A stretch of 64,000 bases of DNA from Stentor roeselii. Lineage: Eukaryota; Ciliophora; Heterotrichea; Heterotrichida; Stentoridae. Positions 12,150 through 22,724 of the stretch are shown piece by piece. How positions within the stretch are numbered: the stretch's first letter is position 1; each line of letters begins with the position of its first letter. The notes under the pieces are model-generated. The model did not search any database, had not been told where the DNA came from, and saw only the letters and a list, made by a program, of their open reading frames with translations. The position numbers were made by a program, and so were the translations under genes. Location: positions 1 to 64,000 of the forward strand of contig RSEH01000002.1 in the NCBI GenBank assembly GCA_006503475.1, read 5' to 3'.

Positions 12150-12840
12150 CTAATCATACATCAGATTCTAGCAAAAGCATCTCAGAGGATAATAATTCAT
12201 GATCAGACAATAGAACTTTAGATTCGATTTGAAGTGTCTCAGAAAATGTAATTTCAATTTAAGAAACTGCTACTTTAGTGTCTACAGAAATTGATTCAAA
12301 ATACTACTTCAGTATCAGACAATTAAACTTTAGATTCGATTGAAAGTATCTCAGAAAATCCAACTTGAATTTCAGAAAATGTTACTTTAGTGTTTACAGA
12401 AAGTGATTCAGAAAATACTACTTCAGAATAAGAAAATAAACCTTTAGATTCGAGTGAAAATGATTCAGAAAATACTAATTCAGTTTCAGAGATTGATACT
12501 GTAGAGTCGAGTGAAAGTGTTTGAGAAAGTAGTTCTTCAGTTTCGGAAAATGATACTATCTACTCAAGCGAAAGCATCTCAGAGGGTGATACTTCAGTAT
12601 CAGACAACACAAGTTTAGATTCGATTGAAAGTTTCACAGAACATGCAACTTCAATTTCGGAAAATGATGCTGCAGAGTCTAATGAAAATGTTTCAGAAAA
12701 TATTAATTCAGTCTCAAACAATTATACTTTAGATTCTAGTGAAAGTGTCTCAGATAAACCCACTTCAGAGTATAATAATACTATTTAAGAGTCGGGTGAC
12801 AGCATCTCAGAAAATGCCACTTCAGTTACTGATAATAATA
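12150..12840 (+). repeat. 60-base degenerate tandem repeat (Ser/Glu/Asp-rich)
   Basis: About eleven imperfect copies of a 60-base unit coding for roughly 20 residues rich in Ser, Glu, Asp and Asn. Units are spaced regularly, for example the repeated gattc(g/t)a(g/t)tgaaa and tcagaaaatg words. Copies are more divergent than those of the 21-base array upstream. Confidence 0.65.
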
Positions 12841-13369
12841 ATTAAATTCAATTGAAAACTCGCTTTCTGATAACTCTTTACCTCAATGACCTTTCCAGAA
12901 CTCGGGTGTTAAACGAAAGTCTTAGTGAAGACTTAAATTAGTATCAGATTGCACCACCTTGTCAAGATAAAGACATAACACCCAGTATATCACAGAGTCA
13001 ATCAGCAGAAACTTCATGCAAAGTCCTCTGAGTAGTTGTAATAATTCTCGTTACGACTTTCGAAAGCTCTTCCAATTTGAGATAACTCGAAACATGAAAG
13101 CTAAAAAAAACCTTCTGAAATTGCAAAAGTGGCATTATTCACATGATTCCTGCTTCTGTTGTTCGAGTTATGAAAAGGAGCGAAAAGTTACTTAAGAAGA
13201 ATACAAACATTTCAACTAATTCGCATTTTTGTTTTACTGAATAATAAACTTATCAGGATGCTATAGGCTAAGCAGGACTGCCTGTATAGGAAGAAAAGGG
13301 TGAAAAGAAGCAATTTGATAGAACACTCGAAAAAAATGTGCAGCCTAGGGAAATGCAAGAATAAATCAA

Positions 13370-13690
13370 GGTCCACATTATGTACCAGGATAACCATTAG
13401 GGAATATTGTTCAAACCCATCATTTTCATTGATTCTCGCGCTTTGGGCTTCTTCTCGCTCACTAAATACAGATCATTCGCACAATGGGACTAGAGAAGTG
13501 ATAAATATGAAAAAACCCAGGAAGTAGGTGAACTTCTTAAGAAAACCTTCACTTGTGTAGTGTATTCCCTAAAATCGAGCAATGATTCTACCCATTCAGG
13601 ACTTTTTGGATTGATTGTTGATGAGCTAGTTGATTGCGAGGTTTTGAACAGTAAGAAAGCCACTATAAAATATCTTTCAAGAACCTAACC
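13370..13690 (+). pseudogene. Decayed coding remnant, unknown
   Basis: In one forward frame the sequence reads IDSRALGFFSLTKYRSFAQW, a stop, then YEKTQEVGELLKKTF and LFGLIVDELVDCEVLNSKKA, ending at a TAA near 13688. An in-frame TGA and a lack of a good start suggest a broken exon. Family not recognised. It may be the tail of the repeat gene upstream or a separate gene. Confidence 0.3.
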
Positions 13691-13771
13691 TTGACTTGTT
13701 TTTATTCTTTCTTATCGAAGGTGAGTAGCTAGTTAAGAAAAAAATTAAAAACTTTCCATAGATATGTCTCA

Positions 13772-14540
13772 TCAGGTTGATACTTCCCAAAATATACCTG
13801 ATATGTAAGTCTTTTTCAGTGATTCCTGAGATATCAATATTCTCTTAGAATCGCCATTGTCCTCACTCTTGAAATAGTCTTCCATATCATCTGCATCCTT
13901 ACAAATCTTCGGACGATTCAATTTCCTCGGTCTGTATTCGTCGCGTTCAAAGTGAGATATAAAAAAGATGTAATCTCCGATTGCAAGTAACTCGCAAGAC
14001 AAGCAGCTTTTTCATTTGTCAAATGCGAGTCGCCAGATTCAATCATATTTCAAATTTTTTCCACACCAGAATGAAATAGATTCTAAAACTTTCTTATGCG
14101 TCCCAAAGTTTGCATCAGTTCAACATCATTATTGAGTAATTTCAAGTAAGTATCTGATGAAGATACTAATTTACTCTTGCCAAGATATTTCTTGTCTTCA
14201 CCTCAGTCATGTCTGAAGCGAGGTGCATCAAACACAAGAAAACAATTAAAAGGATCAAGGAGAAACTCTCTAAAAGTGATCCGGCGAGTTCATGTTTCCA
14301 TAAAAGCCAGATCTTCAGCACATATGCTTTCAAGTGAGTTCCATTCACCATTTATTCGACTATAATTGTCAGACTTACTCTTCAACGTTTCTCCAGCGTG
14401 AAAGTCTTTACATTGCAAAACGGCAGATATGTTCGAAAGACCTGAGCCTGAACTTCATGAATGTCTTCTCAATCCTCAGAGACCGCAAAAAGATAAAGCG
14501 AAATATGCGACTTCGCAGTCAGGACAAGTCTTAAAACAGT
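13772..14540 (-). pseudogene. Decayed gene, unknown
   Basis: The minus strand from about 14540 reads DCFKTCPDCEVAYFALSFCG, then SRINGEWNSLESICAEDLAF, RRITFRELLLDPFNCFLVFD and GKSKLVSSSDTYLKLLNNDV, interrupted by TGA codons and frame changes. The last open stretch (14002-13772) contains LLAIGDYIFFISHFERDEYR. The segments look like a real, non-repetitive protein, but I cannot name it. Several breaks indicate that it is inactive. Confidence 0.35.
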
Positions 14541-14626
14541 CAAATCCTCGTCATTAGTCCGCTTCCCTCTCGATGATTGAGTTTCAGGAAAGCCTTGAAG
14601 TCCTCTTTGCCTGAGGTCTTAGAAAC

Positions 14627-15365
14627 TTGATGACACTGGACTACTTGTCAGTCGCGTTTCCAGGTTGTAAGAAAAAAATGAATTGCTTTGGGATAGGGAA
14701 AGAGAATTATTTAGAAAAAAAACTAGAAGACTCAAAGTTAGCGTTGGAAAAGTTGAAAAGAACAGAAATTACTTGGTGGAGAGATTTTAGATGGAAAAAT
14801 CGTGAGAAAATCTCAGGATTTTCCGAATAAATACGTTTCTAATGTTCATAGCAGGCTTATTGGGTTTTCTGATGATGATACTCCGATTATTAAAGTGGAA
14901 ATCAGGGAAAATCTCCTTTTGTTGAGGGGAATTCGAAATCTTTGCAAGTCCTGTATTGAAACACTGTGAAAAAATAGTTGTCTCGCCAAGATATGCCTTG
15001 ATTCATAAGATTGAAAAAGATTTCTTGAAAATTTTTAGGTTTTGGTAGAAAAGTTGTGAAAAATCTTTGAATTTTGGATTCGCGACTTTGAAGCAACTGC
15101 GAAGACTGGGGAAAAAATCAAGAGTAAAATTACGAAAATTGAGAGGATTAAGGGTAAGTTCTTGCCTTTTCAGCCTGAAGAAACTAGTTATCCTAGTCTT
15201 TAGAGGGTGCATTCCAAGCAGGTCTTTGAATGATGTATTCAGAACTTAAGGGATTTATTAATAAGAAAAGAGACAGAAAGGAACTAAGGGATTTTAAGGG
15301 TTTTAAAGACTTTAAAGAGATTAAAGACTTTAAAGAGATTAAAGACTTTACACATATTAAGACTT
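14627..15365 (+). pseudogene. Decayed coiled-coil gene
   Basis: The open stretch at 14627-14830 gives helical, Lys/Glu-rich sequence (YLEKKLEDSKLALEKLKR). Further helical segments continue in other frames: GFSDDDTPIIKVEIRENLLL, FEATAKTGEKIKSKITKIER and FLPFQPEETSYPSLEGAFQA. Stops interrupt repeatedly. The 3' end carries a short tandem repeat coding for FKDFKEIKDFKEIKDF. It looks like a dead cytoskeletal-type protein gene. Confidence 0.4.
15303..15353 (+). repeat. 18-base tandem repeat
   Basis: The unit ttaaagactttaaagaga occurs nearly three times in a row with only edge differences. In the reading frame of the remnant above it encodes an alternating FKD/FKEIKD pattern. Confidence 0.75.
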
Positions 15366-15510
15366 TTGGTAGTATCAGCGTTTTCGATCAATGAGGAGTA
15401 CTTTTCATTTAAGTCCATATCATTTCCCAGTGAGGCCAGCAAGTTAATGAAGAATTATATGCAAAACATGGTTTATATTGAAATCAAATTAACTACTTAC
15501 ACAGACCGTT

Positions 15511-16850
15511 TCACTCAGAGTCTCTTATCACAAAGATGGTCACTGCTCTTCTCCCAAAGTTCTTTATCAAGAACCTTTTTTTTCCTGCCACTCGAGCAAT
15601 ATCGTTTTTGTTGAAGTATGCTGTAGCGTTGTCAATGCTAAATATGACAGAGTCTTTAGCACAATCCGTCATTATTAACATAGCATCTTCATCTTGAAAA
15701 TTTGAGTACTCTGAAAGACCATTGACTTTAAAAACGGTTTTAATATTTTTGGAGTTGTTTGGAAAATGCATGCTGGAGTCCCTCGAATTTCCGTAATTCC
15801 GGCCACTCTCCGGATAATGCCACCCCTTGACCTCTTTTTTGTCACTGATGGTAAACAGCGGCCTTTGCTTCCCTGGAAATTGATCAGGCTGGTTCTTCGA
15901 AGTTCCTGTGACCTTATTGCTTTGAGAACTACCAAAGCTCTGACACTCATGCCCCTCTTCGACGTCGCCTATCCTAGAGTTAGGATTAGTTCCAGACGTT
16001 GTATTAAAAACAGGGTTGATCCTAGTTGCCGCTGTTGGGTTAAAGACAGAGTTAATCCTAGCTCCTGAATATTTGTTAGAATCTAGTCCAGACCAGCAGA
16101 GCTTTAAACTCTCGTCATTTTGACTCTTCTCTTTCGATGCAATTTCTTTTAAGACTGATGAATTCTGGAGATTTTGAGAGTCAGCCTGTTTATCTTTGAC
16201 AGAAACGTTCAAAAGCTGATCAAATTGATGTTGAGAGCTTTTCGAAGAAGACGACTGCCTGCTGTAATTTCCATTTACTTTTTTGTAATCCATTGGACTG
16301 ATCACTTTAGACTCGTCTAAATTCAAGGAAACGTTGAAAGGACTTTTAACACTAGATGGATTCATTTCATTTACGTTGAATGAGCAGTTTGAACTACTCG
16401 AAGATGGGTTGAATTCTGGAGTGATTTTGATTGGATTTTGATTGAAGCTGGATGAAGGAACAATCGAAGGCTTTCGAAGGTTTACCAGATCTTCATACCT
16501 TTCCAGTGGAATTGGACATTTTGATTGTGGAGGGATATCCATATCCATGTCACTAGTATATCCTGAAGTGGAAAAATGGCTGGCCATCGAAGATATGGTC
16601 TGAGATTTGCTGATATTGTTCGAAGTGTTGTTGATTGATGTAGAATCGTGAGTAGTTGAGTTGAACACTGAGAGGCCTTCGAGTAGTAAGCATTTTACCG
16701 GGGGTGGTGTCCTGAACGCGTCTTCAAGTTTCTTCATATTCTCTTCAAGTCTCGTTGGGATTCTAAATAATTTTACCTCTTCTCTGACTCTTCTGAGCTT
16801 GTCAAAAAAGCTGACGGTCTTAACTGGTAGTTATTGAGTATACGATCCAT
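15511..16850 (-). CDS. Unknown Ser/Asn-rich protein, two exons with a 14-base intron
   Basis: This is the only long intact frame in the first 24 kb. From ATG at 16737 there are 408 residues, but the frame extends upstream if gtaaaattatttag (16776-16763, 14 bases) is removed. That gives a start at 16850 (MDRILNNYQLRPSAFLTS) and 441 residues in phase. Without removal a TAA closes the upstream frame. The N-terminal two thirds is low-complexity, rich in Ser, Asn and Pro, with an imperfect repeat (ARINSVFNP, TRINPVFN). The last 75 residues look folded, NFQDEDAMLIMTDCAKDSVI, and may be a small beta-rich domain. It ends in TGA at 15511. No family recognised. The 14-base intron is one base short of the usual size and needs RNA evidence; a start at 16737 is the alternative. 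Confidence 0.55.
16763..16776 (-). other. Predicted 14-base intron
   Basis: On the minus strand gtaaaattatttag has GT and AG ends, A/T-only interior and a stop in frame. Its removal joins ...SEESEK-R-IPTRLEE in phase. It resembles the 15-base introns at 29573 and 29847. Confidence 0.45.
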
Positions 16851-17089
16851 TTATAAGTTCACTGATCCATTTTAATTAGTGCCCTTTTTAATTATTGAGG
16901 GTGTTTTTGATACTCCTCCTTTTATTGTTTTCTCTATGTTCAGGTTGTTCAGAGTTGTCTTTGAAGATTTTTGACTTGAAAGGGCTTCTTCAGCAGTTCA
17001 ATTTCGACCTGGTCATGAGCGACTTGAGTTTTTTATTTACTTACTCAAGTTTTTTTATAAGTTTCATAGATTATTGAGTCTTTTCTCAT

Positions 17090-17971
17090 CGAATCCAAGA
17101 TTGATTTTGATGAAAATTGTTTATTCATAATAGTTAGTTGTTTAAATTTCTTGAAGATTATTAATTTTTTTAGCGCCTTTTGCTTTAGTCATGCAACTCT
17201 CAAAGTTCTTGCAAGTGTCTTTGGCCTGGTCCATTTAACTTCAAGGTCAGCGATTCTTTTCTAGTTTTCTGCAGATCACTGACGATTTTTCCTTTCTTAA
17301 TTCGATTTGTCTTTTTTTGCTGCCCAGCTCATCTCTGAAGATTTCCTGAACTTTTGGTTCTATTTGTTCATCCGCGATGTTTTGAATGTCTTCTGATAGC
17401 CTGGATTGAGTTGTCGCTCAACAAGTGATGTTTTGGCTGAATTCGATTGGACACTGATTTATTTGGGTGAAAAAGTGACTCTTTTTCTTGTTTTTATCGC
17501 TTTTGCATTCAAAACCGTAGGGTGCTGATCGTTTCAGATTCATAGAAAGGTGGATAAGTTATGATCAGAGCTGTTTCAAGTTTCTTGCTAAAGAGTCCTG
17601 AAGGGCCTAGGCTAGTTTCGAATCTCGGTAAGGAATGTGGATTTTCCGTCAGTCTAAGATGGCCTAGCATTGTTCGAGACTTGTCGAAGTTTCTTGCTTG
17701 CTCAAGTCATTTCCCTGCTGCTTCAGTTTTTCTAACCTGGCGAGATAACAAGGTAGAGTTTTCCAGTTTTTACACTGAAATTTTTCCATATATAAGAAAA
17801 CTGGTTAATTAATTGATTACCTTCTACATGATCAGATTTTTTTTTGTCCTGCTGGGATCTCTTGGCTCTAAAGGCCATATGGCTGATGTCCTTCTGTGAC
17901 TTGACCCTTTTCTCGTGTTCAGCATTTCGTGGTCTTTGCGACTGAATTGATGTTTTGTTGAAGTCAGACAT
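17090..17971 (-). pseudogene. Decayed coiled-coil gene
   Basis: A minus-strand start at 17971 opens MSDFNKTSIQSQRPRNAEHE and reads about 50 residues of charged, helical sequence (AFRAKRSQQDKKKSDHVEG). Later fragments keep the same style (KAIKTRKRVTFSPKW, KTRKESLTLKLNGPGQRHL) but in changing frames with many stops. Composition suggests a coiled-coil or basic structural protein. Nothing more specific can be supported. Confidence 0.35.
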
Positions 17972-18039
17972 GTTGCTGAGGTTTGAGTTCAGATGTTAAC
18001 CTTGCTCGTGTTGTTCACGTTTCGATTCATCATTCACTT

Positions 18040-18430
18040 CCAGCTCCTGATTACTGCCTGGCTTTCTCGGTATTCACTTTGCTTGCTAGATGCGCACTTC
18101 TTTGAGCGACGTTTACTCTGATTACTTTAAAATCTTTGTTGCCTCCTTCGTATTGGTCATCATTCGTGTCTTGCATCGCTGTTATCACTCGAATGCACTT
18201 TGAACCTTCTCGGTTTGTGTAGTGGCTTTGGAATGGAATTTTTTTGCAGTTTTAGATGTTTATACCTAGTTTTTCGAGCTCTTTGAAATCTTGCATTTGG
18301 TACTCTAAGGTAAGCTCTGAACCTTCGCTTACGTTGTCTAAGTGTCTTTGGATCGTGTTTTCGTCGATTAGGTTTTCGTCTTAGTATCGGAATTTCAAAC
18401 CTTTGTGAAGCTTGATCAGTGATGAGACCT
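18040..18430 (-). pseudogene. VWA-Hint (Vwaint-domain) pseudogene fragment
   Basis: The minus strand reads NVSEGSELTLEYQMQDFKEL, then PFQSHYTNREGSKCIRVITA, and ends in VIRVNVAQRSAHLASKVNTE. The motif (I/F)xYTNxEGxxxIRVIT followed by a V.V(A/H)AQ.AA.LA helix is characteristic of the Vwaint domain of VWA/Hint-type proteins, which are common in ciliates. At least two in-frame stops and no preceding VWA domain indicate a truncated dead copy. The assignment is by memory of the family pattern. Confidence 0.55.
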
Positions 18431-18662
18431 GAACAGATTGGTTAAGGATCTTTGTTGGGATTGTTGAAATGGAATTTTTTAGGAATTTATTTATTTTGAT
18501 AGGGATTTGATTGATCGAAATATCTTTTTTTAAGATTAAGAAGTTCGAAGTTTTGATAAGATTATTTTTTAAATTTAGAAAATTCTATAATCTTGAGTTC
18601 AATGTAAGGTCTCCACTCCAATCTTCTCATCTCTGAAAAGTCTTAAAGTCTCTTTTTTTCCA

Positions 18663-18998
18663 ATGGAAAACACAAGACCACATCCACAAGCATCTTCTAA
18701 GGCGAAAATAAATCCTAAAAATAATCTACACAACATCCCTAAGCGAAGAAACCACTATCTAGAGATGGAAGCACCCGATAGAAAACAACCAAGCACTAAA
18801 CCTTCAGTACTCTCAAGTCTCAAAGTATCTCAAACATTCTCACACAGCTTCCAAACTCGTCTCTGCCAATTCGAATTTTTCAAACTTCTGATGTCTTCAC
18901 GTCTTCTAAAAATCCCAACATATCCAAACAGCATTTTTTCAAAGCCTCTCTTTAGAAGACTACGAAATTCCTGTGATCGAAAACCATATCTTCTCTGA
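18663..18998 (+). CDS. Short ORF, 111 residues, unknown; possibly the start of a decayed gene
   Basis: ATG at 18663 opens a basic, Pro/Asn-rich sequence (HPQASSKAKINPKNNLHNIP). The frame runs into the region that codes for the BTB remnant on the other strand, so the 3' part overlaps antisense coding sequence. No domain is recognisable and the C-terminal half could be fortuitous. Treat as doubtful. Confidence 0.25.
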   Translation: MENTRPHPQASSKAKINPKNNLHNIPKRRNHYLEMEAPDRKQPSTKPSVLSSLKVSQTFSHSFQTRLCQFEFFKLLMSSRLLKIPTYPNSIFSKPLFRRLRNSCDRKPYLL

Positions 18999-20202
18999 TC
19001 TTAGCGAGAACTGGAATGCAGAATACGATAGAAAGCGACAAAAGTTGCAAAAGGCTGAAATATGGAGAACTGTAGAGACTTTATCACATAACAAGTACTC
19101 GATTAGGGCTTTCACGACTTGAGAAGGGTAAGAAAGAGTCAAAATCAAGCCATTTTCAGTGTTTCTTACTTTTTGACTCAAGACAAAAGCTCTCACTTGT
19201 AAGACTTACCTGTTAATGAAAACTCTTGTCCTTCACTGATGATTGTCACGTCGTTAAAAGGACTTTTCACAGTGATCTGGAAGAATAAAGATTCAAAGGT
19301 CCTCAAGCGGTCTTCGAGGATTATGTCAAGTCGATGAATGAAAGCGTCGTTTAACCTTCTTCCGTTGTCGTTTCCTCCGAAGATAATCCAGACTGCGTGA
19401 AGAATGTTCATTGAAAAGAAACTGATTCGCGCTGGTCTTTGGCCGAACTTTCGAAGTCCGTTTTGCGTTTTCTAGATCGAGTTTCAATAGACTTGGTTTT
19501 TCTTTAAATGAACTGCTGGCTCCTAAGATGTAAATTACTCGGTTCAATACTTCTGCTGCTTGAGTGAATTTTCAACAGATTTCGGATTTTTGAAGATTTT
19601 TTTCGTGACGTTCGTGGCTTTTTAGGTCGATTGACCAGATGTCGTTTTTTACTTCTTTGTAACTTGAGCCTCCGATTATTCAAAGTAAGTTGCACCCAGC
19701 TTCTAGTCAATATGAAACAAATAAAAATCATTAAAGTAAACCTCACCCGAAGTCCTCCCAAAAAGATACAAAGAAGCTTTATAAAGAGTTAAAATGTGTC
19801 CATATCTAGCAGAAGAACAGATCCTTGACACTTAACATCACTCCAAACATTATTCCCAATACAATAAAAAAAAATATCCTTTTTATTACTCTGGCCAAAG
19901 TCTTTTCCAGTTCCAGCAAAACATAAATAATCCCAGATAGAGGATCAAGCACGAAGCATGAGAAGCCCTTGCTGAAGGCACATTCGGTTGAATCGAGTTC
20001 GAGGAAAGTCTGTCTATCCAAGTGTAATCAAATCAAGGAAATAATGATCATTCAGAACATTACTTCCGTCATGTCCTCCAAAAATAAATAGCTTTGAATC
20101 AAAAGTGACACTTGAATGACCACTTCTAGCTGAAGGAGTCTCATCAGTGCAAACAAGTCTTTTCCAGAAGTCAGTCGAGACTTCTAACGTTGGAGTTTCC
20201 AT
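18960..20202 (-). pseudogene. Kelch-BTB protein pseudogene
   Basis: Kelch-BTB proteins are usually substrate adaptors for Cullin-3 ubiquitin ligases. From the start at 20202 the minus strand reads ETPSARSGHSSVTFDSKLFI, FGGHDGSNVLNDHYFLDL, a standard kelch blade. Further blade fragments follow in shifting frames (SWVQLTLNN, FGGNDNGRRLNDAFIHRLDI). The 3' part reads SPFNDVTIISEGQEF and VVKALIEYLLCDKVSTV, the core of a BTB/POZ domain. Order kelch then BTB is as in LZTR1-type proteins. Multiple frameshifts and stops break the chain, so this copy is inactive. The start lies 15 bases from the divergent LSm remnant. Confidence 0.7.
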
Positions 20203-20217
20203 TTTACTTTATAAGTC

Positions 20218-20439
20218 ATGGATTCAAGAACGTCTCTTGGATGACCTTTGAAGATCTTGAAATTTTTGATGAATTGTCAGGTTTGGGTCACTTTGAAGGG
20301 CTTGACTGAGGTGACTGGACTACTCAAAGGGTATGATGAATATTTGAACCTTTTTTTGTATAAAAGTCGGATCGAGGATGAGATGAATGATATTTTATTT
20401 ATTAAAGGAGACTTGGAGGTTCTAATGCGAGAGTTATAG
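20218..20439 (+). pseudogene. Sm/LSm-domain protein gene with one in-frame TGA
   Basis: Sm and LSm proteins form rings on U-rich RNA in splicing and mRNA decay. From ATG at 20218 the frame reads MDSRTSLG, a TGA, then PLKILKFLMNCQVWVTLKG, LTEVTGLLKGYDEYLNLFLY and DILFIKGDLEVLMREL, ending at TAG. This is a full Sm fold: Sm1 with V.V.LK....TG.L.GYDEYLNL and Sm2 ending IKGDLEVLM. Length, about 73 codons, is right for the smallest family members. The single TGA just before the first helix is the only visible defect. It is either a young pseudogene, a gene starting downstream (Met at 20248) with a shortened N-terminus, or a read-through. Which paralogue it is cannot be told. Confidence 0.6.
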
Positions 20440-20559
20440 TTATAATATATGTCAAGTTCTATCAATTATTCTCAGGGGTATTTATATATATCTTTTGGGT
20501 TTTTGTGGATGGTGTACCTGGTACTTTGGAGCTATAACACCTGGGTAAGAAACTCAATT

Positions 20560-21224
20560 CACTCAAAGTCCCTTCACAAGTTAATCTTTTTTGTTCATGA
20601 TTGTTTTGTGTTTAAAGGGTTTGAGTAATTGTTAGAGGAATACGCCTGAAGAATTGGACTCTGAGAGGATTCTCTTTGTTCTTCTTGCTTAAGGAAGTTC
20701 AGCCTTGAGAGTCTTTCTGAACGTTTTTCTTCTCGTTTAACCTTTTTACGTGTTTTTCGTAGTTTTTTGGACTTTGATTCCTTTTTTCTTCTCTCCTTGA
20801 AAATTTTCTTTGCCCTTCTCTTTCGTTTTTCAGATTTTTCTCTGACTAGACTGACTTTCGACCATTGTTTGTACTCCTTCTTGTTGCAATTTGAGTTTAT
20901 TTAAAATTTCTTCATTTTGGACTCGAAATGCTTCTTTTTTCTTCTTTTTTTTTCTTTTTTCTTATTTTTTCTTCTTTTTCTTCAGTAAATTTTCAAAAAT
21001 ATCGGGGAATGCTGAGAGTTTTCCTCTAAAGTTTTCCTGGACTTTGCCCTCGAGTTTTCCTTAACTTTTCCTTCGAGTTTTAACTTGACCCAGTTTTCAA
21101 GGAATTTCGTGGTTGAGTTCAACAGACATGGGTCTGAGTTTATCATAAACGATCCTATCAACACTATGAAGGACTTAAAAAGACACATTAAGTCAACTTT
21201 TCTCGGATCCAGATGCACTTTCAA
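20560..21224 (-). pseudogene. Decayed Lys-rich gene tail, unknown
   Basis: The minus strand from 21224 reads LDPRKVDLMCLFKSFIVLIG and FLENWVKLKLEGKVKENSRA, a stop, then a very basic coiled segment (KKIFKERRKKESKSKKLRKT). The poly-purine/pyrimidine run near 20930-20985 codes for a Lys tract. Two or more stops break it. It sits just downstream of the kinesin remnant on the same strand but does not look like part of a motor protein. Confidence 0.35.
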
Positions 21225-21424
21225 TGCATTTAAATAGTTTTCATCATCAATTTCTTCGGCTTGGTCTTTTGGCAGATCTTTTGTTTGTCAAGGTCCTGAA
21301 TATTCTTTACTATCAAGCAACAGCTGTCAGCTTTTTGATTGAGACTTTTTTGACTGTCTTTTTAAAGAGCTTTCTTGCAGACTTTGCAAGTTCATTTAAC
21401 AGTTATGAGTAATTTAATTAAATC

Positions 21425-22714
21425 CTAGCGTCTTGGATGTTTGAGGCAAACTTCAGACTTTCGAGGCTTTCTTGGTAGTTGTCTGGAGACACTGTTACAA
21501 AGACTATCACCAGTCCTGTCTTGAAGGACTTTTGTAAGTTTCACGTAGGGGACTAAGGTGCTTGACCTCCTTGAAAGAGCCACGAAAATTCGATTTAAAC
21601 AACTGAGACTCTTATTTATGAATTTTCCTTCTTCTAGCACTTTTTTCATTGATTCAACTTCTTCGGCGGATTTGCTTGAAAATGACTCAGTGTTCGGTCT
21701 TTCTGAACCGGCTAGATCGATTATGCTTAGTTGGCCTGATCGCAATTCGCCCTCGACTAAGCCCTCGATAAAGATTTGGTAGACTGTGTGGCTTCGGGAA
21801 CTTGCTGAATTCAAGTGAGTGTCACGCCTAACTCTTCTTTTGCTAGACTCGCATATGACTGATAAAAGTTCGAAAAGTGAAGTGACAGAATACCAAATCG
21901 CTTAGTCCAAAGATTTTATGACTTTTTTCGATTCTGACAGCAGGTCTGTAATTTGATCCATGTAGACTTCTACACATGAAATAACGATATGACTGCTTTT
22001 GAAATTCTACCGATCTATTTCTTCGAATATAAAATGTGCTGAGCGTGGTAGAATCCCTGACATTTCAGTTATTTTATCAGTTGATATCTGCCCTTCAAGA
22101 GTAAAAGTTTTGCCAGAGCCGGTCTGGCCATAAGAAAAAATGCAAACTTTTCCTCCATCGATTGCTGTTTGAATGTAACTTCGAGCTTCATCAAAGATAT
22201 CAACCTGTGTACTCTGATCATCGAAAATCTTGTCAAATAAGTAAACATTTTTCGAAGAGCTTGTCGAAATTTGTATCATCCTCAATGGTTCCTCAAGCCC
22301 TTTGGACGGGTATTCAATAAAAGATGTCAAAGCAGGTTTAACCCTGCAGCAAACCCTAATAGGTCCTTTTTTGACTTGAATGATTTGATTCAAATTCTTT
22401 CTGATTTCTTCACTTCTCAACAGGCTTGATTTAAAAACCAGCATTTGATTTTTATTGACAAGCAGGTGGTCTTTCATATTCTTGATCTGGACTTTAATCT
22501 TCTCGATGATATTTATGAAGTCTTTGCAGTTTGAACAGGAATAAGTGTCTGGATGAAAAGCGACTTTTTTTGACTCGAATCTGTGTCTGAGACGAGAAGG
22601 CTCTGATAACTTTTCAGGACTTCGTCTTCTTCGAAAGTTGTATCGTCCAAGATTGACAAGGATACTATCATTGCATTTTTTGATCCTTTCCTGAATTGGG
22701 TCTATTTTTTATTA
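21425..22714 (-). pseudogene. Kinesin-14-type motor pseudogene
   Basis: Kinesin-14 motors move toward microtubule minus ends and carry the motor at the C-terminus. The minus strand shows a neck helix, then GPIRVCCRVKPAL (family NIRVFCRVRP), the P-loop YGQTGSGKT, switch I NSASSRSHTVYQIF, switch II LSIIDLAGSE, and LEEGKFINKSLSCLNRIF. Near 21440-21510 a different frame gives FVTVSPDNYQESLESLKFAS, the last motor helices. The chain is interrupted by a TAG after FEEIDR, a TAA in the following loop, and a frameshift after LTKVLQD where a few residues are missing. The N-terminal stalk is short. Motor identity is secure; the break pattern marks it as dead. Confidence 0.85.
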
Positions 22715-22724
22715 AGAATGAGAA

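Larger units (their letters stand above)
11700..13140 (+). pseudogene. Decayed Ser/Thr/Glu-repeat surface protein gene
   Basis: From about 11720 to 11990 a 21-base unit repeats and encodes a 7-residue motif, S-T-E-(S/T)-T-S-(E/Q/G), at least six times in clear register. From about 12150 to 12840 a looser 60-base unit follows, encoding about 20 residues of the type SSESVSENATSVSDNTTLD. Near 13030 a short hydrophobic run, VVVIILVTTF, then a basic tail (FEITRNMKAKKNLLKLQKW) suggest a type I membrane anchor. Such low-complexity, probably heavily glycosylated stalks are typical of cell-surface proteins. Stops sit at repeat positions that should be Ser, Glu or Val (TGA for TCA near 11820), so the gene is inactive. 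Confidence 0.55.

Noticed and set aside
14166-14365. Short forward and reverse frames around 14.2-14.35 kb as separate genes
   Set aside because: They are antisense or frame shadows of the decayed minus-strand gene.
20930-20990. Poly-pyrimidine run as a regulatory element
   Set aside because: It is explained as the complement of a Lys-coding tract in a decayed minus-strand gene.
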